From Blattamonas nauphoetae (taxonomy: Eukaryota; Preaxostyla; Oxymonadida), in NCBI GenBank assembly GCA_033064195.1, contig JARBJD010000149.1, positions 62,001 to 126,000 on the forward strand: 64,000 bases of DNA. Direction: 5' to 3'. Both the position numbers and the translations under genes were made by a program. Below are positions 34,201 to 45,244 of the stretch, piece by piece (position 1 is the first letter of the stretch; every line of letters starts with the position of its first letter). The notes beneath the pieces are model-generated. The model was not told the origin of the DNA. It did not search any database and saw only the letters and a list, made by a program, of their open reading frames with translations.

Positions 34201-36054
34201 CAAATCTACTTGACTGATGACTATGAAATGATTGTGTCGATTTACGATGGCGGAAAAGCTGAGTTTGGGACGATGATTGAGAATGTGACGGTTTGTGGAG
34301 ATGACAGGACAGCTCGTCTTGTTCTTCAACCGCACGAAAGAGGTTTGGAGGAGTCGCGGTTCTTCACAACACGCCAAACAATCTTCTTCAGAATTGTGAT
34401 CGATCACTCACAAAGCACAGCAGACGTGCTGATCAAACACGAAGAAGGGAATCTGGAAGTGTCAGATGTGCGCTTCTCAACGACAGCCAAGACAGCACCA
34501 ACGCTGATCTCGGCATCGGCTGGCACAGTGACACTTCAGCTAGTCTCGTTTGACTCGATCGTGTTTGTCTCGCCTGCAATTTCCATCACATCAGTCGCTG
34601 AGCTTTCAATTGTCTCTCTTTCTTCGTTCAACACTTCATTCCATGCACCTCTCCTGACCGTTCGCTCGCTCGACCCGAAACTGTCGCAGGCGTTGCTGAA
34701 CCGAGTGAGTGTTCAGAACTTCTCGTTTGGCGGTTCGAACGAAGTGTTGATTGAAGCTCAACGAACATGTTTCATGATTTCGGAATGTCAATTTGTTGGT
34801 CGACATGTCCGTGCTAATCGCAGCAACAGTGAAATTATTAACACTGATCTTGATTTCTCTATATCAGTAGACCCTCAATTCGGGTATCTTGATTCCAGAA
34901 TTCACTCTCGACATCAACCCTCAAAGATGTCACGCAAATCAACTCAACTATCCACAAATTCTGTTTGTGTGTTTGGCGTGGGGGCGGTTTCTTTGGACGA
35001 TTGTGAGAGTGAGATCTCGCACTCCATTTTCCATTCGTTCCCCTCCACTGCGCTGTCGCTGAAGGGAGGGACGACTCTCATTTCACACACTCTCCTTTTC
35101 GACAACGGGATTACCTCTTCTCTCCCAACACGCCAAAACGTGCTCGTCACCCTCGGAGCGAATCTGACAATCCACAACATCTCATCCGAACTCCAATCGA
35201 ACGCTCTTTGGATTTCGTGCGACGAGTCTTCGCATATCTGGCGACTGAGCGCTGATTCGAGCGAACGAGTTCCTTTCGACTCAGTACTGCTGTTCCGTCC
35301 AGTTGTGGAATCTGTGTCGCTGAGTGGAGATGAGGAAGAGAGGGAAGTGGTGATTGTGGGAGATCATCTGATCCCGTGCAACTTGGCGGTTGTTCTGATT
35401 GCGACGAACACGACCAACGAGACAGCTCGTCCGATTGAGTGTTTGGATATGTCGACAGAAGACGGGAAAACGCTGCGTTGCTCGTTCAACGACACTCGGA
35501 TGGCACTGTCGTCGCTGGAGTGGCGAGTGTCTGTGTCGTGTGACGGATTCGAAGCAAACAACGTGCCAGTTGTTCGTCGCGCTGTTCGAGGCGATGAGAA
35601 AACCAAATTGCGCGGGACAGTGTTGGTGTCTGTTTCGTCTGTTCTGTTTGGAGTGTTTGGAGTGATTGGAGTAGTTCTGATTGTCGCCATTGTGCTTCTT
35701 CGGATTCCACTGAGGAAGACAAAAACAAACGTGGTTAAGCTGAAAGTCAGTGTGAGCACAATCAACCTTCAAAAGCAATCTCGACAGACAAAACGAACAC
35801 ATCGTCGCCCCAGCCTGCCACAACGTTCAACACGGAATTCGTTGGCTGGGTCACACAATTCGAGTCTGAACAAATCGTCATCTTCATCGTCACTCAACTC
35901 ATCTGTGTCCAACTCCATCAAGGAAGCCCTTCGAGAAATGAAGAATGGACTGAAAGCGCTGAATGCGCCAACGATGGGAAGAGTGGAGAAGAAAGCAGTG
36001 TGCGAGAAGAACGAACCAATGGAAGTGACTGATCCAAACAAGAAATCAAGCTGA
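31267..36054 (+). CDS. Large type I transmembrane beta-helix surface protein
   Basis: The start chosen is ATG 31267 because a strong signal peptide follows (MKLFVFILVFGVFVSHPS). An in-frame ATG 129 bases earlier would bury it. The mature protein of about 1,575 residues has an N-terminal half of beta-sandwich-like repeats. Two beta-helix stretches follow, each introduced by a Cys motif: 'LGCGYGTEHPCRNLIQAI' and 'SPLCGSEDHPCATLGRAL'. A single transmembrane helix ('VSSVLFGVFGVIGVVLIVAIVLL') precedes a basic, Ser-rich cytoplasmic tail of about 120 residues. Asn glycosylation sites are frequent. It is a single uninterrupted exon. The likely role is adhesion or recognition at the cell surface. Confidence 0.85.
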   Translation: MKLFVFILVFGVFVSHPSTPPLFTSHIATSKPNDEDPTVFAYVIELIGPTTIQTHLFGENLRLGEYHFSIREGIEEPERFTLNFDTQHSSGITSEAQTHDDDYPLQPGHTYLLTILELNEPELKKISFVRNSKPVVIRLSVPPDPTKPVISYIDLLLAPDRISLFFEVYGVNMDSLTLIKYTSLSNDVSGSVSVELPTHSSPYLCSSNPIHPDSFFSFQLVYSQILDSIELIDLDSQTIVYPHTVTAAQEDPTTAMILSSILVQLYDDDTAQFYFTGRHLKTGLYKLSWQSTFMDIEYGSATLQFPTQIMTSIVSEKIALSDLKNLFGSDCVAYRIEPIGFAPPIPVVVPGMVSSGVYIEIFDIWSYIPTIASVKCELSTDSSSIAQINVTVLMISAGEYYATFSDENQNQYTVQLWFDQSSSATMSSSSLPISAGPSNTDLVYGAVYTDFKVYWNGIELPSEMTSFTATSDSLVVTVTKITSKHVTDKSFRLEFAGNHVFSGTFEVTFSADGNQPFSKDIEVFALPGTFLVRSEVLEIDGSQFRFETVYTITSIEPKSDRTEILFTQLLFTIPPVRPTPIDDRSIVDLSGSEDLGCGYGTEHPCRNLIQAIQNQIVIPEVFVSYSLLTVEVKNGGIAKEYFDASEISVPLLMWGTVIQGVVPTIEIQSNPQIILTGGSEDTQSPTILDLEFSFASVSGFRPFFVVKGGFFYMQRCVISESNSAHSSFLLVESGSARINQSEIKNIKAIDPILIISGRWASIRVDTVTITNCGKSTSNSLLVIPTGSGHFTNMSMTGCEAEEAPISLSSEIISTFFMDCCWTECRGSTYSGALSFRPQTYCSLFFTRCRWIDCSVISASKPTAVYISGLYTDSFLFTMYNLTFESSDQTQTRPYFLFDNVQWMGMNIVSFLFDYWTEPNMFLMQEGSSDPQPISSLSFTSFYRPVVAPIRHDELFSGVDSPLCGSEDHPCATLGRALSQIYLTDDYEMIVSIYDGGKAEFGTMIENVTVCGDDRTARLVLQPHERGLEESRFFTTRQTIFFRIVIDHSQSTADVLIKHEEGNLEVSDVRFSTTAKTAPTLISASAGTVTLQLVSFDSIVFVSPAISITSVAELSIVSLSSFNTSFHAPLLTVRSLDPKLSQALLNRVSVQNFSFGGSNEVLIEAQRTCFMISECQFVGRHVRANRSNSEIINTDLDFSISVDPQFGYLDSRIHSRHQPSKMSRKSTQLSTNSVCVFGVGAVSLDDCESEISHSIFHSFPSTALSLKGGTTLISHTLLFDNGITSSLPTRQNVLVTLGANLTIHNISSELQSNALWISCDESSHIWRLSADSSERVPFDSVLLFRPVVESVSLSGDEEEREVVIVGDHLIPCNLAVVLIATNTTNETARPIECLDMSTEDGKTLRCSFNDTRMALSSLEWRVSVSCDGFEANNVPVVRRAVRGDEKTKLRGTVLVSVSSVLFGVFGVIGVVLIVAIVLLRIPLRKTKTNVVKLKVSVSTINLQKQSRQTKRTHRRPSLPQRSTRNSLAGSHNSSLNKSSSSSSLNSSVSNSIKEALREMKNGLKALNAPTMGRVEKKAVCEKNEPMEVTDPNKKSS

Positions 36055-36515
36055 TTCATTATCATGAAGCATTTTACGGTTTTTTTATGTTTTCATCTTT
36101 CTGTCATACAATCAGAAATATATGACTTAATTCTATCCATCTGCAGATCCGGAAGGAATCATCCGCTTCTTTCTTTCTAAACTCATTCTGTTCAAATGTT
36201 TCAACATAGATTCACCTCGACATTTTGCATGTTTGATCAGGTCCTTCCTTTCATAAAAGCAATCGACATTTCAGCGCATATGTCCTTTTTTAAAGTGGAT
36301 CCTTTGATCGGCCCTTCTTCGAGCAATTTGGCCAGATTCAGATGCGTATTCAGCCCCTACATCATTCACAACAGTTCAAAATCGAGTGATCAAGTTTCTC
36401 TTTCCACAAAAAAGTCACACAATAAAAAGATACTTCAATGCAAGCAGAAGTCGATAAATGAAAATGAACTGCACTCTTTGCTAACGAAAGTAGAAACAAC
36501 CAAAACAGCTGTCTC
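36055..36515. other. Convergent intergenic region
   Basis: About 460 AT-rich bases lie between two convergent surface-protein genes. They carry 3' ends only and no gene is apparent. Confidence 0.4.
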
Positions 36516-38345
36516 TTACTCCTTGTTGACAGTCTGGTCAACACCCACCTGACTGTTGGGCATGGCTGGGTATTGCTCCATCTGGGCTGGCTGATCAACA
36601 GGCGGTGTGTAGACATACTGTTGTGGAAGTGGTTGATAGTTGATTTGGCTCTGAGGCGCGTTCTGGCCCTGCAGGAGCGGTTGGTAGGCTTCGGGCTGTT
36701 GTTGTTTGGGTGAATATGTTGGTGGTGGATAGACGTATGTGTGTTGCTGAGCTTCGATGTTTTGGTATTCGGCTGGCTTTCGTGTTCGGCAGCAGGCACA
36801 GCAGCAGCATCCACAGCAGCAGCAGCAGATGCACGGGATGACGATGCAGAGGGCGAGGAACACACTCCCACCCACAATCGAGAAGATCAGAATCTTTCGG
36901 AACAAGGCGTCGTTCGAGTTTGTCCAGTCTTCTCCAACGTTGAAGGGAAGGATCCACACTCCATTGCTCAGGCGTGTGCTGGTGCACTTCTTGAAATCAC
37001 TTTTCTGGACACGATACGTGGTTGTGTTGTGGTATGAGACCAACACGTCGTGTCCATATCCCTTGATCGCCTCGTTCTCTGTGAACGTGTCTTCGGAGAA
37101 TGTCATGCGCGTGTCGTCGGCAACATCCACAAACACGGCTCCTCCATTCTGCAGTGCGTCGCATCTCGTGAACTCCCCGTAGTTGATCTCCATCACGTCC
37201 GCATGCGACACGAACAGCCCGCCTCCATCTTCCTCCGCTTTCGAGTCGTTGACGACCACTTGCGCGAAGAACAGTCTCTCCACGACTCCACCAGCGAACA
37301 CGAACCCTCCGCACTTCCCCGCCGACGTTTTCGAACTGTCGACGAGTTGGAAGTCCAGTGTCGTGTGGCCTGCCACATAAACCCATCCTCCATTTCCGTT
37401 CGGGGCGGAAGAGTGCTGAGCTTCTGTGTGGTGGATTGTGAGCGTGCTTTGGCTGTGGGGAAGGAACAGAAATCCTCCGTTTGGCCAGATTTCGGTGGTT
37501 GTTGTGAACTTTGTGACGGTCATTCTGACAACCACTTCTGACTTGGGAGCGAAGGCAACGTTGTTTGAATATCGAACGGCATTCGCACTGTCTTCGATTC
37601 TCACGTTGGTCAGATACATCTTCGAAGCCTGCATCGCAAACACGAGCGCCCCGCTCAGTGCGCCGTCCACGTGCGATATTTTGACCTTTTTCATCGAAAC
37701 TCCACGATTCGGTGTCCCTTCGACTGGCTCTTCGGGAAGGGGGTCTTCATTTTGGCACGTGATCTGGCTGAATGACGTGTTGTACACCGACACGTTTTGG
37801 ACGTCGGCGCCGGCCAGAACTGGGTTCTGAGAGAGAATGGTCAAGCCAGTGAACGAGGAGTGTTGCACAATGAGGGAAAGGGCCGCTTTGTTGTCTCCGG
37901 GAACACCTTGGACGAGGGAAGACGTGAAATTCATGGCGGAGAATGTCATGTTCTGAACAAGCAGTTGGGTCTTTGATCCTTGCAGAATCGGATACACAAC
38001 ATCTTCAACATCATATTCGCAAGCTGTCACGTTCAACGTGGAGTCATCGTGGCCTTTTGCGAACACCGCTTTCTGAGACGGTTTGATGAGAATCGAGACT
38101 AATGAGAGCGATGAGGTCTCCAGATCGAATGCAATATCTTCGAAATCTTGCAGATCCAGAGTCACCGTGTTAACATTTCCGATAAACGTCAAGTTTCGGT
38201 CTTTCAGTTGAAGGTTGCGAGCAAAGTAAACCCCGGCCTCCAGTGTGATTTCTGTGGTGTCATCTGCATACTCCTTCATCACATCCAGTAGGTCGATGCT
38301 ATCCGGATGGATGCTGGCAAAAACAACGAAGAGAGAGAGGAACAT
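36516..38345 (-). CDS. Transmembrane beta-helix protein with Cys cluster and sorting-motif tail
   Basis: This 609-residue frame has a signal peptide (MFLSLFVVFASIHPDS) and about 450 residues of beta-helix turns ('GNGGWVYVAGHTTLDF', 'EEDGGGLFVSHADVMEI', 'LQNGGAVFVDVADDTR'). A transmembrane helix follows ('ILIFSIVGGSVFLALCIVIP'), with a run of twelve cysteines within about 20 residues at its inner edge (CCCCCGCCCCACC), likely palmitoylated. The proline/glutamine-rich tail contains two YQPL motifs (Yxx-hydrophobic, adaptor-type endocytic signals) and PPPTY and PVDQP stretches. The tail implies regulated trafficking at the cell surface. Single exon. Confidence 0.85.
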   Translation of the reverse strand: MFLSLFVVFASIHPDSIDLLDVMKEYADDTTEITLEAGVYFARNLQLKDRNLTFIGNVNTVTLDLQDFEDIAFDLETSSLSLVSILIKPSQKAVFAKGHDDSTLNVTACEYDVEDVVYPILQGSKTQLLVQNMTFSAMNFTSSLVQGVPGDNKAALSLIVQHSSFTGLTILSQNPVLAGADVQNVSVYNTSFSQITCQNEDPLPEEPVEGTPNRGVSMKKVKISHVDGALSGALVFAMQASKMYLTNVRIEDSANAVRYSNNVAFAPKSEVVVRMTVTKFTTTTEIWPNGGFLFLPHSQSTLTIHHTEAQHSSAPNGNGGWVYVAGHTTLDFQLVDSSKTSAGKCGGFVFAGGVVERLFFAQVVVNDSKAEEDGGGLFVSHADVMEINYGEFTRCDALQNGGAVFVDVADDTRMTFSEDTFTENEAIKGYGHDVLVSYHNTTTYRVQKSDFKKCTSTRLSNGVWILPFNVGEDWTNSNDALFRKILIFSIVGGSVFLALCIVIPCICCCCCGCCCCACCRTRKPAEYQNIEAQQHTYVYPPPTYSPKQQQPEAYQPLLQGQNAPQSQINYQPLPQQYVYTPPVDQPAQMEQYPAMPNSQVGVDQTVNKE

Positions 38346-38689
38346 TCTATGATGATATTCGTAGAATGGGTTCAGATCATGTTTTCAACTGGTTATGGGT
38401 GAGAGTATCCACCGTCTCTGAAATCTCTAAACAGCTCAAAGTCAAGCTTTTTCGACCTTTAAATCTATCATTGTTCGAGACCCATACGAATACACGTCAA
38501 CTCCATCAACACTCTCCACCCCTCCTTTCTCCTCTCTTCTCTCATCCTCTCCATCGCTCTTGTCCGGGTGGACAGATTCCCTTCATCGCAGAAGCTAAAC
38601 ACAACTTTCGCTGAAATGTTAAGAACCTTCGGGAATCGATCCAACCCACCAGTGAGGCGCATCGTCCTCCTCCTTTCCGTTTTCCTGCA

Positions 38690-39034
38690 ATGGATGTCAT
38701 GGGTGATGATGCGATTGATCGGTTTGCTGAAGATCTTCAGCCTCTCGGCGACCCATTTCTGAACCATTCACATCGACCACCGAATCATCTTGTCGCTCCC
38801 CTCCATTCGAATCCAGTTTGGACTCGCGCGCCTCCTCCTCATCAGCATCCGTCTGGACCAATCAATAATCCCAACATCGGAGGGTTCGGTGATGGAAACT
38901 TCTTTCCGTTTGAACAGTTCAACGCACGACCTCCTGAACAGACCGATGTGGACGAACAATCAACAACAACGAATCGTGAGGAAACGACTTCTGGGGATAA
39001 AACTGGAGAGCACACTTCGTATTCGCTTTTTTAG
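38690..39034 (+). CDS. Small Pro/Asn-rich protein, unrecognised
   Basis: This is a 114-codon frame (MDVMGDDAIDRFAEDLQP...) of low complexity, rich in Pro, His, Asn and Thr. No domain is recognised. Codon use does not separate it from chance, and it may be an exon of a longer transcript leading into the helical-repeat gene downstream. Confidence 0.35.
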   Translation: MDVMGDDAIDRFAEDLQPLGDPFLNHSHRPPNHLVAPLHSNPVWTRAPPPHQHPSGPINNPNIGGFGDGNFFPFEQFNARPPEQTDVDEQSTTTNREETTSGDKTGEHTSYSLF

Positions 39035-39299
39035 GACAGTTTGTATTGGAACCTGTGTGCGTTCATGGCTCCAATTCACATTATTCTCTCGCCTAGCATG
39101 CTTTGTTTTGAACCTGGGTCATTCAAGCAAGAGAATGAGCGTGTGATGTATTGAAAACTTCCTCAGTCTGAATCTGGGACTTTTCAATGGTTTTAAGATG
39201 ATGCTGAGAAGAATAGTTCAATCCCAGTTGAAGATACTTGAAATCACCCATACTTTATTCATTCTCAGGTTATTCTCACCAAGTGGATTTGAAGAACAT

Positions 39300-41520
39300 T
39301 CGATGCATTCAGAGCTGTCTACACCGAACACCGACTGTTCTTCTGGGGAGATACCTTGTGAAACCTCGTGGAATGTCGTTTGTCCTTTTTTTCTCCTTTT
39401 CACTCTCTCTTCATATCAGTCGAACATCTCATTACTTCTCGAAGCATTGAACTGTAATGATGAAGATATCTTGATTACTACGCTTGGAGAGTTACAGCAA
39501 GTGGCAGATGGTGTGTCACAGTTTTTTTCGTATGAGCTGTGGCTCTCGCTTTCTTTTAAATTGACCTAGAAAGTGGTACCACTGACTCATTTGGTGATTG
39601 GTGTGACTTTCTGTCTCCGTTGTGTAATCTCATCCATTCATCTGGACTTCTGGTGTGTCGTTTTCTGTTTTGATGTTTGTGACGTTTCAGACCGAATTTA
39701 TGGACCTTCTAGCGATTCTGTGTTTGTTATTTTCTTGATTGTGATGATGGATGTCTTTCTCGCTTTCTTTCAGATTGGAAATCACCACCATTCGTTCGCT
39801 CCTCGCTTTCCTCAGAAATCCCTTCTTTCATCTTGAATGAGTTTGGAGATTGGTCGAACTGTCCTGCATTGGAATCAGTGTGTTTCATTCTTTCTTCTTC
39901 ATTTGTTTTCAGTGCTGTTCTTGCATGGAATCACTATTCTTCGATCCAGAAACTGTGAACTCACTCTTTCTCCAAAATAAGAACCTCATTGTTTCAATAT
40001 TCGACAAAATTGGAGAATCACCACTTTCATCTCCTGTCCTAACCACTTTAGCGAGTCTTTCCCTCTTCCCTCATCTCCGAATCGCCTTTTCTTCGTTGCG
40101 AGCTCTTTGCACAGTCATAAAGCGAGATCCTACTGCGTTCACTCTCCTCCCCTCACCCATCTTCCCATCATCGTCCCCATATTCACAATATGCTGGTCTC
40201 AGTTTCCTGGATGCGCTGATACAGAAACTCCGATCGATTTTCTCCACATTCCAGGCCAGCCTCCCGATCGATCGTCCACATTTCCAGGATTATATCAAAC
40301 CCACCACCGGTGATTCTTCCTCACTCTCTTGTTTATTGGGATTATGTACAAATTCATGTTCTTTACTTTCAAGCCTCCATTCCGCAAATCCTTCAATCTT
40401 CGTGTGATATCGTTCTTTTTAAGTTTTCTTATCCATTCAGATTGAACCAGAGATCATCCGAGATTTCCTTCTCTTTGTGACAGGCGCCTTACAAACTGTT
40501 CTGTCGAGCATTTCATCCATCGACGAATTCATCGCTTTTCCTGACCCCAACCTTCCTCTGACCTTGTCAGACACTCCACAGGCTTCTGGAGTTTACGATG
40601 AGATGTCTACTTCTCTCAGAATCCTTCGAGACGAGTGTGTCAACTTTGTGGATGCAGCATGGCTCTTCTTCGCCAATAAGAAAACTCTCAAAGCGATTCC
40701 CCGAAAATCGTCCTTCACATCAACGGTTCTTGAGCCTCAACCTTTTTGTGAGAATGTGATTCGATCCCTCAAGCTCAACAATCCAAACACGGGACACAAC
40801 ATCATCATAACCATTAACCGCATCTTGTCTCGAATTCCGCAGATGAAAGAATCATTCATTTCAGCCAATCTTGTTGAGAGGATGTTTAAAACTTTTGATT
40901 TTGCATCTCTTCCTCTTTCTGAGTCTCAATTCCATTGGGACATCACACGATTCGTCGGTCTGATGATTCAGCCAATCATGAAAGACAAAGAGACATATCC
41001 CACACAACGTGCAATCTTCCGCGTTTCTGTGTTCGAACCAGTCAGACAACACGTCGGCTTTGTTCTCCACAACTGGAAGACATTGACGTTTGGTAGTGCT
41101 GACACTACTCAACAGGAGAGTTGTGTCTGTCTGATTGTTGGGATTGCCAAAGACATGGAACTGGAATCCGACGAACTGGACTCGGGTTTTGTGTCAGAAC
41201 TCGTGAGATGGGAAGTGCGAATGATGGTCGAGATTGAGAACGAGAAGAACATCAATCGTGTGATCCAGCGAATCGGAAACATGATCTGGATGTGGAAACT
41301 AAAGGAGAAAGAGCGACTGAAGAGACGAGAGGTGCTTTTGAGAGAAGAAGGGTGGGACGATGTGTTCGAACTGCGAGTTGTGGGGATCGAATTGGACACT
41401 GAGCAGTACCGACAACTGCATGCGAGACAGTTCAGAATCGAGACAAGAACTCTTCAACAGACGACCCAGACCGCAGTAATTCTCCGAAGAATGTCATCGT
41501 TCAACGCGGACAGACGCTAA
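39300..41520 (+). CDS. Helical-repeat (ARM/HEAT-like) protein, multi-exon
   Basis: The exons appear to lie within 39.3-39.5, 39.92-40.41 and 40.48-41.52 kb, with intron-like gaps ending in CAG. A last long exon (40477-41520) runs from 'MTGALQTVLSSISSIDEFIAF' to 'RRMSSFNADRR'. The protein consists of paired amphipathic helices ('SLFPHLRIAFSSLRALCTVIK', 'NIIITINRILSRIPQMKESF') and ends in a charged coiled-coil-like tail with 'REEGWDDVFELRVVG'. It resembles the interrupted genes at 26.3-29.8 and 55.9-58.9 kb, so the window holds three members of one family. No enzyme motif is seen. The true 5' end is uncertain. Confidence 0.6.
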
Positions 41521-42635
41521 TCAGACAGAATCAGCTGTTGTCTGAACTCGAATCACCTCTGCCGACTCCAACCCCATTTTAGACTCTTTTGTTAACTTCT
41601 GGTTTCATTCTCAGTATTTGCTAGATTCACCTTTTTAAGCACACATAAGAAAACAATTGTGGTCTTTGACGTTCAATGGAAAACACACCGATTGGTTTAA
41701 ACCCAAAAAAAGATTGGGCTACCGGAATTTGTTGGATAGGAGCGAGTCAATCAACAGTTTTGAAGAAAGTCGAAGCCATGGCTTTCAGAGGTATCCCATT
41801 CAATGATCTGAACCTTTATTCGCACTGTTCGGTGGAATGTCAGTCAAACCAAAGGCAAAAAAGCAGTTTCAAGTGAGAGTTCCCGATCCATGTGTGCTGC
41901 ACCCTTCTATAGCTGTATGGCCTGCTGTTTTGTGATGCCAAATGCCACTTTTCAGCCAGTATGGGATCGATCACACCATGCTTCTAGATAGGTCTTGAAT
42001 CGCTCTCTATATGTGTGTAAACAAGTTATGCCCTCGTTTTACTCCGACTTGAAAATTATTCTTTGCTGAGACGGATGAGGTGGTGTTTAATGGAAAAGTT
42101 CAAAACAAATGGGGAATGAAGGTGAAATGAAAAGACAAAACTCCAGAGAAAGAAGAAAGTCGACAAATGAAGACAGATAAGAACGGATTGGAGAGAGATA
42201 TCTCAAAAAAGAAGTTAAAAAAAGCAACTGCGAAAAGGTTGGGTGATTTGTGATACAAGACCACATTGACAATGTATCTGGTTTGATCTTATCATCAAGA
42301 TCGTTCTTTCATCATGTGTGAGGGGAGCGAAGTTTGTTTGAGCGACTTCAAGGAGAAATAGACGCAGGCTTTGTCAGAAGGAGTGATGGAGTCTCTAAAC
42401 CAAAATAATGTCTGAAAGAACGAAAGATACCATTGGAAATGCATGCATTTTGCGTGAAAAACACGTTTTCGGATCATTTCGTTGTTTATTAGTCCGATCC
42501 AGAGAATCTGAATGACATGAAAGAACTGGTGAAATACTGGTGCAAGAGTGATAACCAGAATCTGATTCGTGCTGATTTTCTCCTTTGCTGGCCGAAGAAT
42601 GCTTTAGGAGTGGAATTGGGCGTTGATACCCCAAT
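41521..42635. other. Intergenic region, no gene seen
   Basis: About 1.1 kb with only short frames on both strands. Nothing recognisable before the palindrome at 42636. Confidence 0.35.
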
Positions 42636-42988
42636 TACAGGTATGGGATTTGGTCCTTGCCGACAAATTTTTGGGCGATCGACGCTCATTTCACGAATTT
42701 GATTTTCATAATCACCATTTATTTCAAAAGACGCATCGAAAAAAGGTAAATTGTGAAATGTTGTTTTCCTTCGGTGGGCCGGCACGATCAACCCTTTGTC
42801 GTGGAAATGTCAACTTGGCCTTTCATTCCTGATGACTACGTGCATTTCAGGAATGATGGTAGTGAACACCGGCCATCTCATATTTGCCAATTGAACTCTC
42901 AAAAAGGGGAAAAAGCGCCTCTAAACTCTATTTCGGTTTCTGTGATCATTCCCCTTAAATCAAATTTCGATTGACAGAAGTGTCAGAT
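42636..42988 (+). repeat. Left arm of a 353-bp perfect inverted repeat
   Basis: By eye, all 353 bases are the exact complement of 43074-43426, and both arms encode the same 73-residue frame. The spacer is 85 bases. The arms contain GT...CAG intron-like signals. The function is unknown; it could fold into a long hairpin or be a fold-back element. Confidence 0.85.
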
Positions 42989-43073
42989 TTCATCTCTGAG
43001 ATTTCTGGACTTGATCATTGGTGTCTGTCGACTTTTCTATCCCAGTTGACAACTGAAAATGACTCTCCATAAC

Positions 43074-43426
43074 ATCTGACACTTCTGTCAATCGAAATTT
43101 GATTTAAGGGGAATGATCACAGAAACCGAAATAGAGTTTAGAGGCGCTTTTTCCCCTTTTTGAGAGTTCAATTGGCAAATATGAGATGGCCGGTGTTCAC
43201 TACCATCATTCCTGAAATGCACGTAGTCATCAGGAATGAAAGGCCAAGTTGACATTTCCACGACAAAGGGTTGATCGTGCCGGCCCACCGAAGGAAAACA
43301 ACATTTCACAATTTACCTTTTTTCGATGCGTCTTTTGAAATAAATGGTGATTATGAAAATCAAATTCGTGAAATGAGCGTCGATCGCCCAAAAATTTGTC
43401 GGCAAGGACCAAATCCCATACCTGTA
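43074..43426 (-). repeat. Right arm of the 353-bp perfect inverted repeat
   Basis: This is the complement of 42636-42988. Its outer edge (43426) begins TACAGGTATGGG on the minus strand, the same as the outer edge of the left arm. Confidence 0.85.
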
Positions 43427-43899
43427 TCACGTGGTGACATCGAATGATTGATCGCTGAGAAGAGGATGAGAATGAGTGGTATTCCAATTGAAAGAACACT
43501 GACATACAATGTAGAATCGAATGAAACTGACAGAGGAACAAAAACAGCCTTTCCAAGAAGTGAGTCCTGATCAACCCATGATTCGATAAATTGAACTGTG
43601 ACATAGATAAAAAGGCAGAAATGATGATAAATGACGCTGTGAAACTGTATTTCCGTCTCACTACCTTCACCAGAAACTCTGATTGTCATCTTTACGTGTT
43701 TTCCAGTGACTTGAAAAAAGATCTCGTACCCATCATTGGTACCCCCCAGGCCAGTGGCTGGCACGGTCTTTCTGGAAAAACCGGTAGGCCAGGCCAAGCC
43801 AGACAGCTATACACCCTTCACTTTCTCACTTTCTTGTTCATTCTGCATGTTCATCTTCCCTTTCAAAAAACGTCATCATTCTTTCTCTGTCTGATTTGG

Positions 43900-45224
43900 T
43901 GTTCTCAGACAGTTTTGTTCGGAAATTGGGGCAAGGTCGATTCGGTTCAGTGTATGAAGTATCGAAAACGGGATCGGATGAACACTTTGCGATGAAAGTG
44001 CTGCCGTTCACATCGGAAGAAGATTTCAACAAGAACGAACACGAAATCTTGAAACTGAAAAACAATCAACACAAAAATGTGGTTGGCTTTGTGGAAGTGA
44101 TTGTGGGAGAGATGGGACACTTTGTGGTTCTGGAGCTGTGCTCGTGTTCTTTGGCTGATCGGATGACTGAAGCACGAAAGCTGGAAACGACGATGGATCA
44201 TGTGGTATTGTTTTGTTTTTCTTATTCATCTTCTGTTCTTCCGATTCTTCTTTCCCTGATTCATCATGTTTTGTTGTTGTTCAGACAGTGTTCAGAATTC
44301 TGCAAGATGTGTTGGCTGGGCTGGGGTTCCTGCACTCTCGAAATGAGGTGTATGGAGATCTGAAGCCATCAAACATCCTGATTGATCGTGATGGCCGAGG
44401 GAAGCTGGGTATGTACAATGATTATTGTGATTCTTGTTCGATCGTCTTTTTCTCATTCTTCCTCCTATCACAAACGATCTATTTTTTCTTTTTGTGATTT
44501 GTTTTTTCAGGGGACTTTGGAGGAGTGGTTGGAGTTGGGACTCAAAAGACAAACTCTTCTGCGGAGTGTGGAACGATGCAGTTCTGGGCGCCTGAATTCT
44601 TTGGTGTTTTGGGAAAGAATAGGCCATCTATTTCGCCTGCAGCGGACATGTGGGCATTTGGACTGATATTGCTGCAATTGTTGACGGGGCAGGAATGGAT
44701 TCTCGGGACAAATGCGGTGGTGATCGCCAGGGCTGTGAAACATTTTGATGTGAAGGTTGTCTGCCGAAAAGCGAAGATTTCATCCTCTGTTGAAACTCTT
44801 CTATGTTTCGTAATGAGTAAGGTGTGATTCTCAGACTTCTCTTCTCTCTTTGCTTATTTTTCCATTCTCCCTCGAAATCACTCGAGGAGTGTGGAGCTTG
44901 TCTCTTCGATGCAACACTTACGATTATCACAGTTTCTTTGTTCCTTTATTCATCTTTCCAGACTTAGGAGTGATCGTCTCGTCAAAGCTCGAAGATTCGA
45001 AGACAGGTCACCTTCTCTTGATGCCAGGTTCTTCGTTGTTTTATTTGAATGGAGGCGAACTATATCAAAAAGGCTCAAAAATCGCAGAGGGAAATCAAGT
45101 CCCAAAAGACAACTCAGTTGTGACGATTGAATTGGACATGAACAGACACACCATCGATCTGTTTGTGGACGGCCAGAGACAACCTCACTCACTACAGTCG
45201 GTCGGAATGTTGAGTAATTTGTAA
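43900..45224 (+). CDS. Protein kinase with C-terminal SPRY-like domain, third paralogue
   Basis: The exons include about 43921-44202 (G-loop KLGQGRFGSVYEV, lysine in FAMKVLP), 44286-44409 (VYGDLKPSNILID) and 44512-44760 (GDFGGVVG, TMQFWAPEFFG, SPAADMWAFGLILLQLLTG). A last exon (about 44963-45224) encodes 'DLGVIVSSKLED' and 'VTIELDMNRHTIDLFVDGQRQP' and ends at a TAA. Introns have GTATG/GTATT starts and CAG ends. Unlike the pair at 17-19 kb this kinase keeps a standard DFG, and has YGD at the HRD position. The 5' exon is not resolved; an acceptor site TTCTCAG precedes the first exon listed. Confidence 0.68.
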
Positions 45225-45244
45225 CTCGTCACATCAAACGTGCC

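Noticed and set aside
35281-35823. 180-codon minus frame within the 1.6-kb surface protein gene end
   Set aside because: Antisense shadow of a confident CDS with a transmembrane helix and tail.
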